From contig JADNRV010000162.1 in NCBI GenBank assembly GCA_015499995.1, positions 1 through 64,000 on the forward strand: a stretch of 64,000 nt of DNA, read 5' to 3'. The translations under genes were made by a program, and so were the position numbers. This document shows positions 35,431 through 47,012 of this stretch, in pieces; the first letter of the stretch is position 1, and every line of letters begins with the position of its first letter. This DNA comes from Flammula alnicola. Taxonomy: Eukaryota > Basidiomycota > Agaricomycetes > Agaricales > Strophariaceae. The notes under the pieces were generated by a model. That model had not been told where the DNA came from. It saw nothing but the letters and a program-made list of their open reading frames with translations, and did not search any database.

Positions 35431-37018
35431 CCCTTCTTTATCCAAGAAGAAGTTACTAGCCCAACGCCTGAACTTTTTATACTCCTTTCCTGTTTTGCAA
35501 TGATAGGGTTGTACACTTATATCTTGTAACCATTTCTTTACAATGGGTAACAAGGAATCATAATGTGCGCCGATTTTCCCACGGTGTTCCTCTGGTAGGA
35601 GTGCATTCTCAGGGCTATCCCTTTCCTCCAGATCAGGAGTAGTTCATTATTAATATCTTCGATACCAGGACTGAGACTTGCTTGGGTTTATGGTCGGTCT
35701 TGCTTTGCCAGAAGCACTTAATTCTGTGCGGTCGTTCGCGCGTCTTTCTGCGCCTCATGGTTTCCGCGTCAAAGTCAGCTATCGAGGTCGCGAAACCTTT
35801 GTAATAGCCTCCTTGTCATCGATTTTATCATAGAACTCGCTGATTGGGATTGGACGAGGTTGACTCGCGTCTGCCATTACTATCTCTATACAGTATCCCC
35901 CTCTGGTATCTATTTTGTCGCGGAATTCTTCAATCGAAATTGGCTGAGGCTCAGTTGGGTCCGCAATGATAACTTCAGGCGGCCCTCCTGGGTCCTCTTT
36001 ATCTTATCAATATTAGAGTATTCATCATCCCCTGGGTAGCGCTGTCTGCGCGATAATCCATCAGGGCCAAATGTCGCTCCTGCTTTGTGTCTAAGCGTGA
36101 AATGGAATAGCTTGATATTATCTATCCATCTATTAATAGTTGCATTAGGCATCATATCAGGATTTTCCAACATTCCAATGATATAGGATGTGTCCATCTC
36201 TACGATGAGTTTTCGCATGCCTATGAGCCAGGTTTTACACACGTATAACGCTGGCATCATTCCAAACAATTTGCGCTTGGGCTGTGAGAAGCATGCTTCT
36301 CTCTCGTTAAGGGGTATGGACCCGAAACGCGCATAGAATTTGTTCTTTGGATTTTCTGCATCTTCTTGAAAGATGTAATACCCGACTGCTTTGTAGGATG
36401 TATCGACAGCTAACACTACCGTGCCTTGTCCATCATAATCAATAGGTCGCAGAGCTTTAACTACTAGCAGTCCATCTTTGAGCATTTGCATACTCTCTTC
36501 ATTGTCAGGACCCCATTCAAACGGCGCGTCATCTTTTAATATTTTACTGAGATGCTTGGCTCTTCTACTGAAGTTTGGTATGAAGATGCGCAATATGCCC
36601 ACAGTGCCAATAAACGCGCGTATTCCGCTCTTGTCTTCGCAAGGTCCCCAGTTCGTAATGACTTTGATTCTTTCTGTAGTGGGTTTCTGCCCTTCAAAGG
36701 TACACAAGTGTCCTACTACCAGTATTTCACTAGCGCAGATTACGGTTTTATGTCCTGAGAACGTTCCCCCGCAATATTTCATTCTCTGGAGGATGCGGTT
36801 AACATTATTCATATGTTCCCATACAAACCGCCGTATCCCCTTATTTTCTGCAATGGTCTCATATTCACCATCTTTATTTTGGTACTGCGAAGCTGGACCG
36901 CGGACCGGGACATCATCAATGTAAGGAATAGTATAGTCTGGTATCTCTGGTTGTAAGATATGTGTTACATCATCGTGAAAGATAGGGACCGAGTTTGTCC
37001 AACCCATAGGTAGCGTTA
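35400..37018 (-). pseudogene. Reverse transcriptase C-terminal half, RNase H and spacer
   Basis: Resumes exactly after the CACTA element with LPMGWTNSVPIFHDDV. The catalytic YIDD motif is in TIPYIDDVPVRGP. Connection and RNase H follow (LAVDTSYKAVGYYIFQ, acidic residues in NEREACFSQ, and the late FHFTLRHKAGA). A one-base gap near 36005 shifts the frame into a stretch containing ADPTEPQPISIEEFRDKID. Further breaks occur between 35830 and 35600 and near 35430. The protein cannot be made intact from this sequence. Confidence 0.85.
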
Positions 37019-37165
37019 CACTGTGGGAGCGGCTTAGGTTGCCGAGCAACCAAGGTCAGGCTGAAAAGTAGATTTCAACCTGTCCTCGGTTGATTATTAG
37101 GTTGATTTAATTCAACCTAATAATTAGGTTGCGCGGCAACCTATCAAAACAACCTGGAAGGTAAT

Positions 37166-39660
37166 GATATTAACACTACATATTTAGTAGTACATGTAGG
37201 CTACTTTTCAACCAGGCTTGTCGACCAGTACATAGCTACATAGCAACCTAACACCGTGTACTCCAGCCCCGGGACAAATATGCAGTCAATCTGGTAGAAA
37301 GTTATCACGAGAGGAAGAGGTGAGTGATGGGAGCATTACGGTTAATCGAAAGCCTTGGCTATTCAAACTCCGCATTCATTTCAGCGGTATCACTGAAGTG
37401 CGCGGGTCTTGGGCCGTCACCACCTTTCATCATCTCTCTGTCACCAGTAGGCTTGCGTATCTTATTCCATTCTTCCCGCCATGTCCAGTCCTCCCACCCT
37501 ACCTTATTCAAGAGGAGTGAGTCCCTTTGAGGAGTCACAGCAACGAAGCACCATTGCATCAAGTGTAACAGAGGAGGATTCCATGGCGGTGTTCGATGCA
37601 AGTCTGCTGCAAATCCAAATTTATTCTTACTAACCTGCTAATTGTAGATTCGAACAGGATGTTGGCGTCCTGCTCCAATAGCCCTCGACCTCCCTTTGAA
37701 ACCCCCGCAATGGCCCACAACTCGACCACTTACACAGGCTACACATCCTACACAAACACTCGTGAGTTCAAATATACATGAACATCTATTATCTCAATTC
37801 ATAAATGCCATCTAGTTTACTTGCGAGCCCGAGTCAGACTCAAGATCTTCAACTTTCGTCCCAACCGCTGTCAACAGCGACCCCGCCGGCGAAATCAAAC
37901 TCACCACCAAGAAAGCACGGCGAATCGCAAGGCTCTCGCAAGAAATTCAAGCCCTGGATCGAGCTTCTAGACGTAGAAGACAGACGCGGGACCACTTATT
38001 GCGAGGAGCATTGGGATTGGGGGATAAGGATAGCTGGTAAATGGTATGATTCGATTGTATTTTCTGTATACATCTTCTATGTACAATCCTATACATCCTA
38101 TTACTACAATTCAAGTTCTATCTTGATCTATCCTTCTTGACCCACGTCATTTGCTTATAATACTCACGATCTCGGTCAATCACGGTGGCCTCTGTGACCT
38201 GTCTGTACATGCGAATCTGTATACGTTGAGACACGCCCTCTATGCCCAATGTTACCTGGCACCCCTCTGGCTAACCTGCTTTACACGCAACACACGCAAT
38301 ACTGCAGATGGATGGCAGCTTACACAGTAAGGTGAGCAACAATATGCAACACTGATAAGAACTGTGTACGTACCTGACCTTTTGTCCCCAGCATATGACT
38401 TCGGCGACGGCCCTCATCTCGCCATCATTCTCCCAACTCCATCCCATCATCCCCCACATCCGTCCATTCTTCTTCATCCACCATCTTTGAACAAGATATC
38501 ATCATCACCCCCAAACACCCACCATCACCCAGCAAACCCCCACAGAATTCCGCGTGCGACAGGCACTGAGCAACTCGAACAATCGGTGGGTGCCATCCGT
38601 CCTTGATAGTGCAGCTTCTGATAGTGCATCCTCGCTGGTCTCGAAGATATCGACGTTGTCGCAGCAAGTGGCCGTAGTCGTGATGGCGAAGAAGAGGTCG
38701 TGGCGTTGAGCTCGAGGATCATTTGGGCGCGGGTGCCTAGTTCCCAGCTAGTGTGTCCAGCTAGTGTGTGGGTGGTTAGTTGGGGTGTTGGAGGCACTAG
38801 GGGCTACACACCTCTCTAGATGCGGTCCGACCATGCCGAGGCCCGACGTTGAGTTTTGCCACAAAGTCACGTGTGGCAAAACTCGACGTCGGGCCTCGGC
38901 ATGATGTCCGGCTTGTTTTTTCACACTGCAACGCTTTTGCCATAAAGTCACGTGTGGCAAAAGCGTTGCAGTGTGAAAACATTGTTTTTTAAAAACAATG
39001 CACATCCTTGCACTGTATCACACACCACCCTCGCACGCCCGCCACCTACGGGGACCTCCTTAAATCGCTGCTCCTCTGGCTTGACCACTATCAACCAAAT
39101 AGCAAACCAGATCCGCGTGGGGCAGATTGATATTGGCATCAGTGCGTACCCAACTATACACATAGTCTGGCTTCTCTACTCGCCATACGCCTTACACCTG
39201 CTTACCTCAGTCCCTCCACGGTCCTTGTTATTTTGTTTCCAGGTGCGGGTGTCGAGTCGTCGAAGTGCTCATCACCCAAATGCACCCGGCCCTTGCATGC
39301 CCACCACAGCTCACGGCGTGGCTCCCACCTCGACCCCAGCGCTCTCGCTCTCTGCAGGTCTTCACCACCGTCCACACCAAGTTTGGGCACTGCGCCAATG
39401 AGGAGTACCGCACAACCAGGAAGAGACAGGGATGAGGTTGAGCAGGAGGTTTGGAGTCTTGTCGAACCTCAGTGAGTATTTCGGCACTTCCTTTCCTGCC
39501 CACGTCGAGCAGGACGCAACAACGTTGTTCGATGGTTATCGGTCCTTTCGATATTCCCTGCCTGTCTCGCCCTTGAGCGCAGCGCCTGTCACATCCCAAG
39601 ACAAGTTTCATTGGAGTGTATGTAGAATAAATTATACGGCTTATTATGTATCTACTATGC
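37166..39660. other. CACTA interior without an identified gene
   Basis: About 2.5 kb at the transposase 3' side. Small frames on the plus strand (for example 37805-38140, with FKPWIELLDVED and a TTYCEEHWDWGIRI segment, and around 39230-39475, with a Cys/His-rich start) look weakly protein-like and may be exons of a cargo gene. I could not assemble a gene. It contains the hairpin cluster at 38832-38999. Confidence 0.35.
38832..38999. repeat. Three consecutive long palindromes
   Basis: Palindrome 1, 38832-38903, has ~31-bp arms (CATGCCGAGGCCCGACGT...) with one mismatch. Palindrome 2, 38918-38979, has ~26-bp arms (TTTTCACACTGCAACGC...). Both share the same centre, TTTTGCCA(C/T)-AAAGTCAC-GTGTGGCAAAA. 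Palindrome 3, 38981-38999, is ATTGTTTTTTAAAAACAAT. Confidence 0.9.
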
Positions 39661-39666
39661 GGGTTA

Positions 39667-42600
39667 TTATATATCTACATCCTCACAAATTGCACGAACA
39701 AGGGAACCGCTTCTGTCAATGATTCCCCAGCTATCCTTTCCATCGACTACCCTTCCAACCAGGCATTGTACACTAGTAATGTCAACGAAATGAAGGGCAC
39801 CCGTGTCCTTATAGAAATGGAAATCGAGATCTTTGAGGTTTGGATCTGCTGGCTCAAGTTTGCATGTACGAATAGCCGCGAGTATGGCGACATCGTGGCG
39901 TGGTTCATCGAGGTCAAGCATTTTGCCGATTTTGGGATCTGAGAATTTGACAACAAAAATATGTTGTAGCTGACCGTAGAACGTTTCAAGGCGAAGTTCG
40001 GGCGCCTTCCGAGTACTCTTCTCATGTATATCCACGTACATCGCATACTAAAGTATATAGTCATTAATATAATATCAGAATAAAACCGAATCGACTTACT
40101 CTGACAAATGTAGCATCACGAGTATCGTCCAGCGAGCTCGCCAAAGACGATGCGTGCATTGTATCGCCTTCCTCTGAATCTACTCGTCGGACCTTACCCC
40201 ACTCCTGAAGGGTTGATTGCCGTAGCAATTCACGCACACGACCCATATGCAATCCTGAGCGAGTTGAAAGGGAGGCACAGATACCAGTAGATATAGCGGA
40301 AGGAAGACTTGTAACCGGCTTCGAAGAGGGCAGAAGTAAAATGTCGGGATCTAAAAGAAAAGATAAGTGAGTGATTTAATGTAATCAAGTTCAAAAACAT
40401 ACATGCAGGGTGTGCGTACGTGCCGGCCACAGTACCACGATGAGCTCGAAGGGATAGCTCTTCTGCGACATTATGGACAACCTTGATCTGTGTAAGTTGT
40501 GCATCATCCACAACGTATCGATCAAGAGTGGCGTAAGGAAAGCGTCGGCTTCGAAGGGCGGGCTGCAATCGGCCACAATAGCGTTCCATTGGAAACGCCC
40601 AATAGCACCATACAGGGCCCACCGCCTTTATATGATCTGCGATGTGCAAAAGGGCATGGATCGTCAGAGGGCATGCTGACAGACGTCCAGGATTGTGCTG
40701 ATAGTAGATTCTGAATGAAGTGAATATGAATAAGAATGAAATCATGAACTAAGGTACTCACGTCTCGTAGTCTTTAACCCATCTGATGAACCCTACCCTC
40801 ACCTCCTCGATTTCCTCATCGGAAATCTCGAATTGAAGACAGATATTGAGGAGCCGCACAAGACTCACAAAATGCTTGAAGTATTTGACATGTTTGAAGC
40901 GATGGCGAAGAAGGACGGGTCCCAAATACAAGGTCCAGAATGACCACATCTCGGCGGAGACATTGGATTTGTCTGTCGAGATATTGGGGATGCGGCTACC
41001 ATAGCTGGAAGGAATAGTTGATCCTGACTTTGCCGTTGCTTCTCCGATGGCCTCCCAGACCTTATCCTCCAACTGATAGGACTCGGTACCCTCATCAAGA
41101 CCCTTAAACTCGCCCGTCCAATGAAGGACAAGATTCTTTACCAGGTTTTCCCAGATAAGATGCATGAAGTCATACGAGAAAGATGTGGGGAATATAACTG
41201 ATCCGAGAAGAGATAAGGCGGGAATACTTTTGATACCATACTGTCGGGATAACCGATTTGCCTCGACATCAGTTGTGGCAGCTTGGACCTCATCAGCCTG
41301 AGCGAGAAGCCTTGAATGCGTGCGAAGAGGAAGAGCACTGAGGTCGTAATTCTTGACAGCTGTGGGATTGGTGAGAAACATCTGGGTGATTTGCGTGGTA
41401 GTGGGGAACGTAAAGTGTGGTTCCTCGTACGTTGGGTACCGGTAATCCGTAATTTCGCACATACGGCATGGAGAAAAGCCATTATGACCTTTCATATGCA
41501 TCAGAAGCGAAATTGCAGGGATATCACCAAAGATGAGGAGGAGATAGGCATGGAGGAGAAAAAGCTCGGCCTTGAGAATGTCAAATGCACGCACACCTTT
41601 AGCAAGGCGGATGAGCTCAAGGATAAATGGCCAAAGAAAGGAGTCGACATCGACTGGCTTCTTGGGACCAGGAATGACACCGAGCGATAAGATTTCGACA
41701 GCGTGGAAACATTTTTCCGGAGGTAGATTATAATTGAAGACGATGAGGGGCCACGCAGTGGATTTACACCGTTTGAAGGGTGCAAACCCATCCGTGGAGA
41801 GGCCGAGTGCCACGTCGCGTGGATCTGAGAAATAGGTGTGGGCGAGGTTTTCATCACAGACTTTTACGTTCTTCTGACACAATCCACGATACAAGGTCCC
41901 ATCGAATACGTCATTTGTTGTTCCGGGCTGGTGGTTGTGTCGTGAGCGATATTCCATATCTTTGGCGACATCTTTATTGCTGAGGAAGCCGAGAAGACGT
42001 GATATGAGCGGGATATAGGTGAAACGTTTGCGTGGTTTGCCGCTGGGGTAGAAACGGAGCTCGTTACAATAAGGACAAGCTGTTAGGTCCTTATGCGCTC
42101 CTGTATAGCAGCAACAAGAGTTCAGACAGCAGTCATAGAGCTCGGGTTTAAAGCCTGACAAGAACTGTACACGCGAACAGGTTGCATCCAGTGACGGGAT
42201 GGAGGGTCTCCAGGTGCAGGAGGAAACGCCCGTGGTATTTTGGCAAAGCCACGGTCCGAAATGTGGGTTTGTTGTTTGAATGAGAATGCGCGACATATGG
42301 CATGATCATAAGAGCTAAGCTTGTCCGCTATAATCACCTAGGTCAATTTTCCCTACCAAAGAATCAAGGACATTAAATCAGCTCACCGACACCAGCAGCA
42401 TCCTGCTCATATGATTCTCCAAGTTGATCCCAGGACGATAAACCCTTACCCGACTCATAAGCATCCCAGTCAGGATATTCCTCCCCATCTGTGCTGTTTC
42501 CGTCTATCTCTCCATCTGTGACTGACTCTAAATCGCCATTGTCAGGCTCATTTTGTTCTGTCTCCCAAATCATCCGGCGTTGCTGGTACCAACTATGGAG

Positions 42601-42888
42601 GATCTCTTCCTCATCTGCACTGGCTTCCATACCGGCGGGTGGTGAAAGCAGATTATCAGGCAGTGAAGGCAGATTATCGGGTGGTGTAGGTTCATGTTCC
42701 ATTGCGATATCATGTTCGTTGTCGCCATTTCCATTGGAATCGCTTTCCGAGTCCGATGGTAGATCGTAATTCGGCGCATATTTGACGGTGCATGTGGACT
42801 TGAGTTTGGGCGAGTATGTAGATAAGTAGTATGGAGGCGATGGCAACGTTCTCGATATTTTGTGATTCTTTTGTTGCAGCATAGACAA
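39667..42888 (-). CDS. CACTA transposase (Tnp2 / Transposase_21 family)
   Basis: Multi-exon minus-strand gene. An acidic N-terminal exon (42888-42373) is followed by the catalytic region: SYDHAICRAFSFK, FLSGFKPELYDCCLNSCCCY (zinc-binding cysteines), CPYCNELR, DVALGLSTDGFAPFKRCKST, WPLIVFNYNLPPEKCFHAVE, SLGVIPGPKKPVDVDSFLWP and MKGHNGFSPCRMCEI. After the intron near 40690-40752 comes CPLTIHALLHIADHIKAVG, then PVWCYWAFPMERYCGRLQP. The C-terminal exons end at 39667. Family members cut the element at its CACTA ends using an RNase H-like DDE core. A one-base gap near 42205 separates two otherwise continuous segments, so this copy is probably inactive as assembled. Exact N-terminal splicing is uncertain. 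Confidence 0.88.
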
Positions 42889-43106
42889 AGAACTAGATTT
42901 GAGCAGCCCATAGTCGACAGTGTTAAAGTAGATGTAGAAGTAACTTTACCGAATGTGAATTTGATTACAATATCCACGAAACTCAATCACTCAAGTCCAC
43001 CCGCCAGTCTTGACTCTTTGCCGCAACTTTTTCTTGTCCTTTCCCTCTCCGTTACCCGCCTTTCCTTCACTGCTTCCCTTCTGTCCTAAATAGTACCCTT
43101 ACAGCT

Positions 43107-44221
43107 ATGCCAGTCAAAGCTCAGTCTTCTGGAAAGGAGAACACACCTTTGAAAGATACGGGCGCTCATCGAACTGCCAGACAAACAAATGGTCAACCGC
43201 CAGCAGAAGTTGACAATGCTGGTCCGGATCTCCAGGCGATCTTGGCGAGGATGGAGAAACTTGATGGTTAGTGCAATTTACTTGACATACGCGTTGTTGA
43301 CTCACAATTATTGTAGCTGACCTGCGGAAGGAGCGGAAAGAGAACGAAGTCCTCGCCCAGAAGCTCAACGCTCAAGCTGAGAATGCTGAAGATGTTAATC
43401 AAGAACATGAGGCCCTGGAGAACAGGTTACTTGAGCTTGAACGTGAGTTATACCACTGCTCTCACCGTCAAAAGTTCTCTCATTCTCTTTTTATTGCCCA
43501 GAAACTCTGACTGAAGAACGTGATGCTAACGCGCAACTTCAAGATCGTCTTGAGGCACTCGAGGATGAAGGGGAGGCCAGTGACAACAACAAGTTGCCAA
43601 TGATAAACCGCCCCAAGGGAACAGCTGGCCAGCATTGGAGCATCCAGGAGGCGATGGGACTTGCTGGCTCGGATAGGAAAACGGATGCATATCAGGGGAT
43701 ACAGGTAAGTGACAATATTTCTCATTAGAATCAATAATAATCTTACTTGATGATTTAGCGAAATCTCAGAGACCTCGTCCACAATGCGCGGATACGATGG
43801 CAGTCTCCCTGGAATGAGATTTCCGCCAGTGACAAATCGAAGCTCTTCCAAGTGGTGTGTTTGGCGGTGCATCTCAAAACAGCGTGTGTACATATTGTTC
43901 TGATCTCCGTTTCACCCCTAGGCCAGGGAACAGCACCCGCTTTTGAAACATTACACAAACGACTGGGCGACAGCGGAGCTTGTTAAGCAATACATGAAGA
44001 ACAGGCGAGGAAGCGCTTACCGTAACGGATGGCTCACACCTCCCGCAAAATTCGCGCACCTCCAGGCCAACTCGAATAAGCGCGATCCGGGCGCTTCCCG
44101 AACAAAGCGAGCCAAGGTGTCTTTAGCTGCCAAGAAGAAAGGGAAAAAGGTAGCAATAGCACCTCGGAGGAGATCTCCGACAGCTGGTTCCTCTGACGGT
44201 CCTGATGGTTTGGAGGACTGA
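43107..44221 (+). CDS. CACTA accessory protein, coiled-coil and basic tail
   Basis: Five exons (43107-43266, 43317-43442, 43502-43704, 43759-43854, 43922-44221) give an intact 294-residue frame divergent from the transposase, with ~220 bp between start codons. A polar N-terminus is followed by a long E/L/Q-rich coiled coil (about residues 45-135), a folded segment (GTAGQHWSIQEAMGL ... ARIRWQSPWNEIS) and a lysine/arginine-rich C-terminus with likely nuclear signal (TKRAKVSLAAKKKGKK). By position it is analogous to the TnpA-type subterminal-repeat binder of plant CACTA elements; that role is inferred, with no sequence match claimed. Confidence 0.75.
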
Positions 44222-44285
44222 TATGTGGCGCCGTGTAATTTGGCAGCAGGTAATTCGGGAATTGGTCTCATTTATGTAATCACAA

Positions 44286-44371
44286 GAACAACCTATTCTA
44301 TAGTCGCAATAACAACCTATTCTATAGTCAATAACAACCTATTCTATGGTCAATAACAACCTATTCTATAC
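44286..44371 (+). repeat. Four tandem ~22-bp subterminal repeats
   Basis: Four copies of (AAT)AACAACCTATTCTAT(A/G)GTC in a row near the right CACTA end, each containing a CAACCT motif. Confidence 0.85.
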
Positions 44372-44750
44372 TGAAGTGAATGCGATGACAGGTTCATTTT
44401 AACCCTCAATAGGTTGATTTTTGATGTAAAATGCCCGCGATATCAACCTACCATATAGTGAATCTAATCCGCTACTTGGATGTTATTTAGCCAGTGATAG
44501 GTCAGTTTTCAGTATAATATAGGTTGGTCAACACTCTGTGTCAGGTTGATTATAAACCTTACCGAGCTATTTGTACATAGGTTGAAAAGTTAAAAAATAG
44601 GTTATAAATTAACCAAAGGTGCCAACCTACTTAAAAGGTTGATCACCAACCTAACGAAGATGAAAATCATCCTTTTATTTACTAATATGCAACCTAACTT
44701 AGGTCTAATCCTTAGGTTGACCATCAACCTGGGCCGCCCGCACAGAGTTA

Positions 44751-45830
44751 CTAGCCTCATGGCACCAAAAGGTGTTTGGAACGTAGTCAAGTCCCTTGAA
44801 CTTTCCGCGAGTAATCTCTCGTCATACCCAACAAACAAGTCGAACATACCACCACACGCTCACCCTGCAAAATGTGATGCTAATTCATCCGTTGCGGGTG
44901 GTACTCCTGAGTGCACTATGGTTACCGCATTCAGTGGTTCCAAACTATGCACGATCCTCAGTTTCCCATTCTTCTTTAGTACCGCGAACCAGTGGAAACG
45001 GTAAGGCGAGTTAGATGATTCATATACATTGGAGCATCTTTTGTCCGCTATCATGTCACACAATTCCTTGTATATTCCTGGCGGAATAGGTATGTTTTTC
45101 AACACCCAAGGCTTATGCTCTATTGTTGGAATTTCTACCAGTGGAAAGTATTCTTCTTTGAAGCATCCTTTCTCAGTTTCGTCCCATGTGAATGCCTCAT
45201 TTTGTAGCATCATAAGGTGGTGCATTAATTTCTTTCCTCATCCCACAAGAACTCTTCCGAGTGTACCTCATCAAATTGTTGTTTTCTCTCCTCGTATATC
45301 ATCCCATTGGTACGAAGTCCAGTGGACTGGGAGTCCGCGTCAGCATTTCTGCTAATGGATCACCTTTGATATCACGCTTGATTCTGAAGCATTCAGGCAG
45401 GTCCTGGAAGACGGGTTTCACTTTCTTGGCCACAGGTTTATACTTCTTTCCCGCGAACTGACTCTTCATTTGAATGATTTGAGCCTTAGTCCTGGGAGGT
45501 GACTGTGCCTTCGATTTGGGTTTCGCGCGGGTTTTTACGTGCGCACCGTCCAGTATTTCCTGCGTGTAAAACTGTTTCCCGCTGTACCGTTGACCTATGA
45601 ATTTCTTTATTTTCTCTCTTTCACTATCCTCAATGTCCGCGTGTTCCGCTGCTTGTTTGAGAAACGTGTTCATTAACCTGGCTTGGGTAAATGTTCCATT
45701 CTGTGATGTAGTGTACCCTACTATCTTCACCTCTTTTGTATTCTCATCATAGTCAAATACCACGGCCGTCTCTCCTTGACTGTTCATCAACTCATCGAGA
45801 TCTGAAAAGCCTGCCCAGTCTCTTTCCTTA
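44751..45830 (-). pseudogene. Reverse transcriptase, N-terminal half (left of CACTA insertion in reading order)
   Basis: Covers the protease-RT linker (45830-45299) and the RT fingers/palm start: FFPLVEIPTIEHKPWV-like segments are recognisable, then GKLRIVHSLEPLNAVTI, HFAGRACGGMFDLFVGYDE and TTFQTPFGAMRLVTL, where the CACTA element interrupts at 44750. One-base gaps occur near 45290 and 45235. Each would be repaired by one extra base, the second in an A run. RT copies element RNA into DNA. Confidence 0.85.
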
Positions 45831-47012
45831 GGTACTTGGGTGGCCTTCCACGTTCATAAGTAGGTAACACTACTTTTTGACCAGACTGAGGATCAGTCAG
45901 CATGATTGTTTGATCACCGTCCGTCGCATTCTGAATGTTACTCGCAGTTAACACGTCAAACAGGCGCCCTAATAGGATTTTATATGCCAGGCCATTTATG
46001 ATATGGACTTGTAACAAGAGCGTCATGTCGCTGCACTTGAATGGTATATTACACACCAAACCTAAGGTTGATTCTATATGGCCTTGGGTGCTTTGCATGT
46101 TAATCGTTATTCCGGGATTCCAGCTGATTCCCAGTGTTACCACTATATCTTTAGACATCGAGACAATTTGTGACCCGCTGTCCAATAGCGCTTCTTCCTC
46201 ATCAACATTGTTAACTGTCAGATAGATAGCTCTAAGGGCATGTGAGTCTCTCGCGCCATAGATAGTCTTCGGTTTCTCTCCTTCTGGTAAATCATTCAGG
46301 TACTGCACTATGAAATCATGCACCATAATGGCACCCTTTGGTCCATCCTCACAGTCTTCTGTTAGGACCATATAGCCTGCATATGGTAGATCTTCTAACA
46401 TTATGCTATCTTCAGGCACTTCTGCGATAAGTATGCTGCTATTAGCGGGCGCGCTATTCACTATTCCTTCATCACTTTCTGATTCTTCTGAGTTGGTTAC
46501 ATCTTCAACCGTGGCTGCAAAGTGGTTGTTCGTGGGCGTAGTAGGAACATGCACATGCGTAACTTGACGCGCCATTTCTTTCATGACTGCCGGTGATGAT
46601 CCTAGCACTTGACCGATTGTTGCGCCAATAGGCGTGTTTAGTATGGCTTCAGCAACCTCTTGGTTTAATGCGCCTTTCTGTACTGGGGCCTGATTTCGGT
46701 ACACGGGTCCTTCCTTCTCAGGCGCCAGTCTCTCTTTGTCTGTTCTCATGACTTCAGTGAGTGGAGGGACTTCGAGGAATGGCAACTCTGGGGGCGGTTG
46801 GGTTTCCACAGGTTCCTGTACCTCAGGTTCAGCAATTCTGACTGTGCGTCTCACTGCAGGTCTTGGTGGTATTACAACTTCAACTGTTTTCTTGTTTTTC
46901 TGCATGTTCCTTGTCTGACTAAAATTAAATAGGTCCTCCAGGGCTTTCGATGAAGGGAACTTAGTCATTCTCCCAGCACCAGCTATTCCCTTCATTGAAC
47001 GGTTCAGAAATC
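45787..47012 (-). CDS. Retroelement protease region
   Basis: ORF of ~400 residues, in frame from about 47012 and with its first ATG at 46995. A Pro/Glu-rich spacer precedes a retropepsin-like domain with active-site LLDSGSQIVSM (around residue 268) and the later YKILLGRLFD segment. It processes GAG-POL. Near 45830 the frame changes by one base, after which ERDWAGFSDLDELMN continues in the next frame to 45299. Confidence 0.8.

Larger units (their letters stand above)
37019..44747. mobile_element. CACTA (EnSpm) DNA transposon inserted in the Gypsy RT gene
   Basis: The termini are imperfect inverted repeats of ~33 bp starting CACTGTGGGAGCGGC (left) and CTCTGTGCGGGCGGC (right, read inward). They are flanked by the 3-bp duplication TTA (37016-37018 and 44748-44750). 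Removing the element and one TTA restores the RT frame across the junction (RLVTL to LPMGW). Both ends are packed with AGGTTG/CAACCT subterminal motifs: about nine in 37035-37165 and at least a dozen in 44285-44735. It encodes a Tnp2-type transposase on the minus strand and a divergent second protein. A small target duplication, CAC(T) ends and subterminal repeats are the CACTA hallmarks. Confidence 0.93.

Noticed and set aside
44286..44371. CRISPR-like short repeat array
   Set aside because: Four 22-bp units are directly adjacent without spacers, in a eukaryotic transposon end; these are subterminal repeats.
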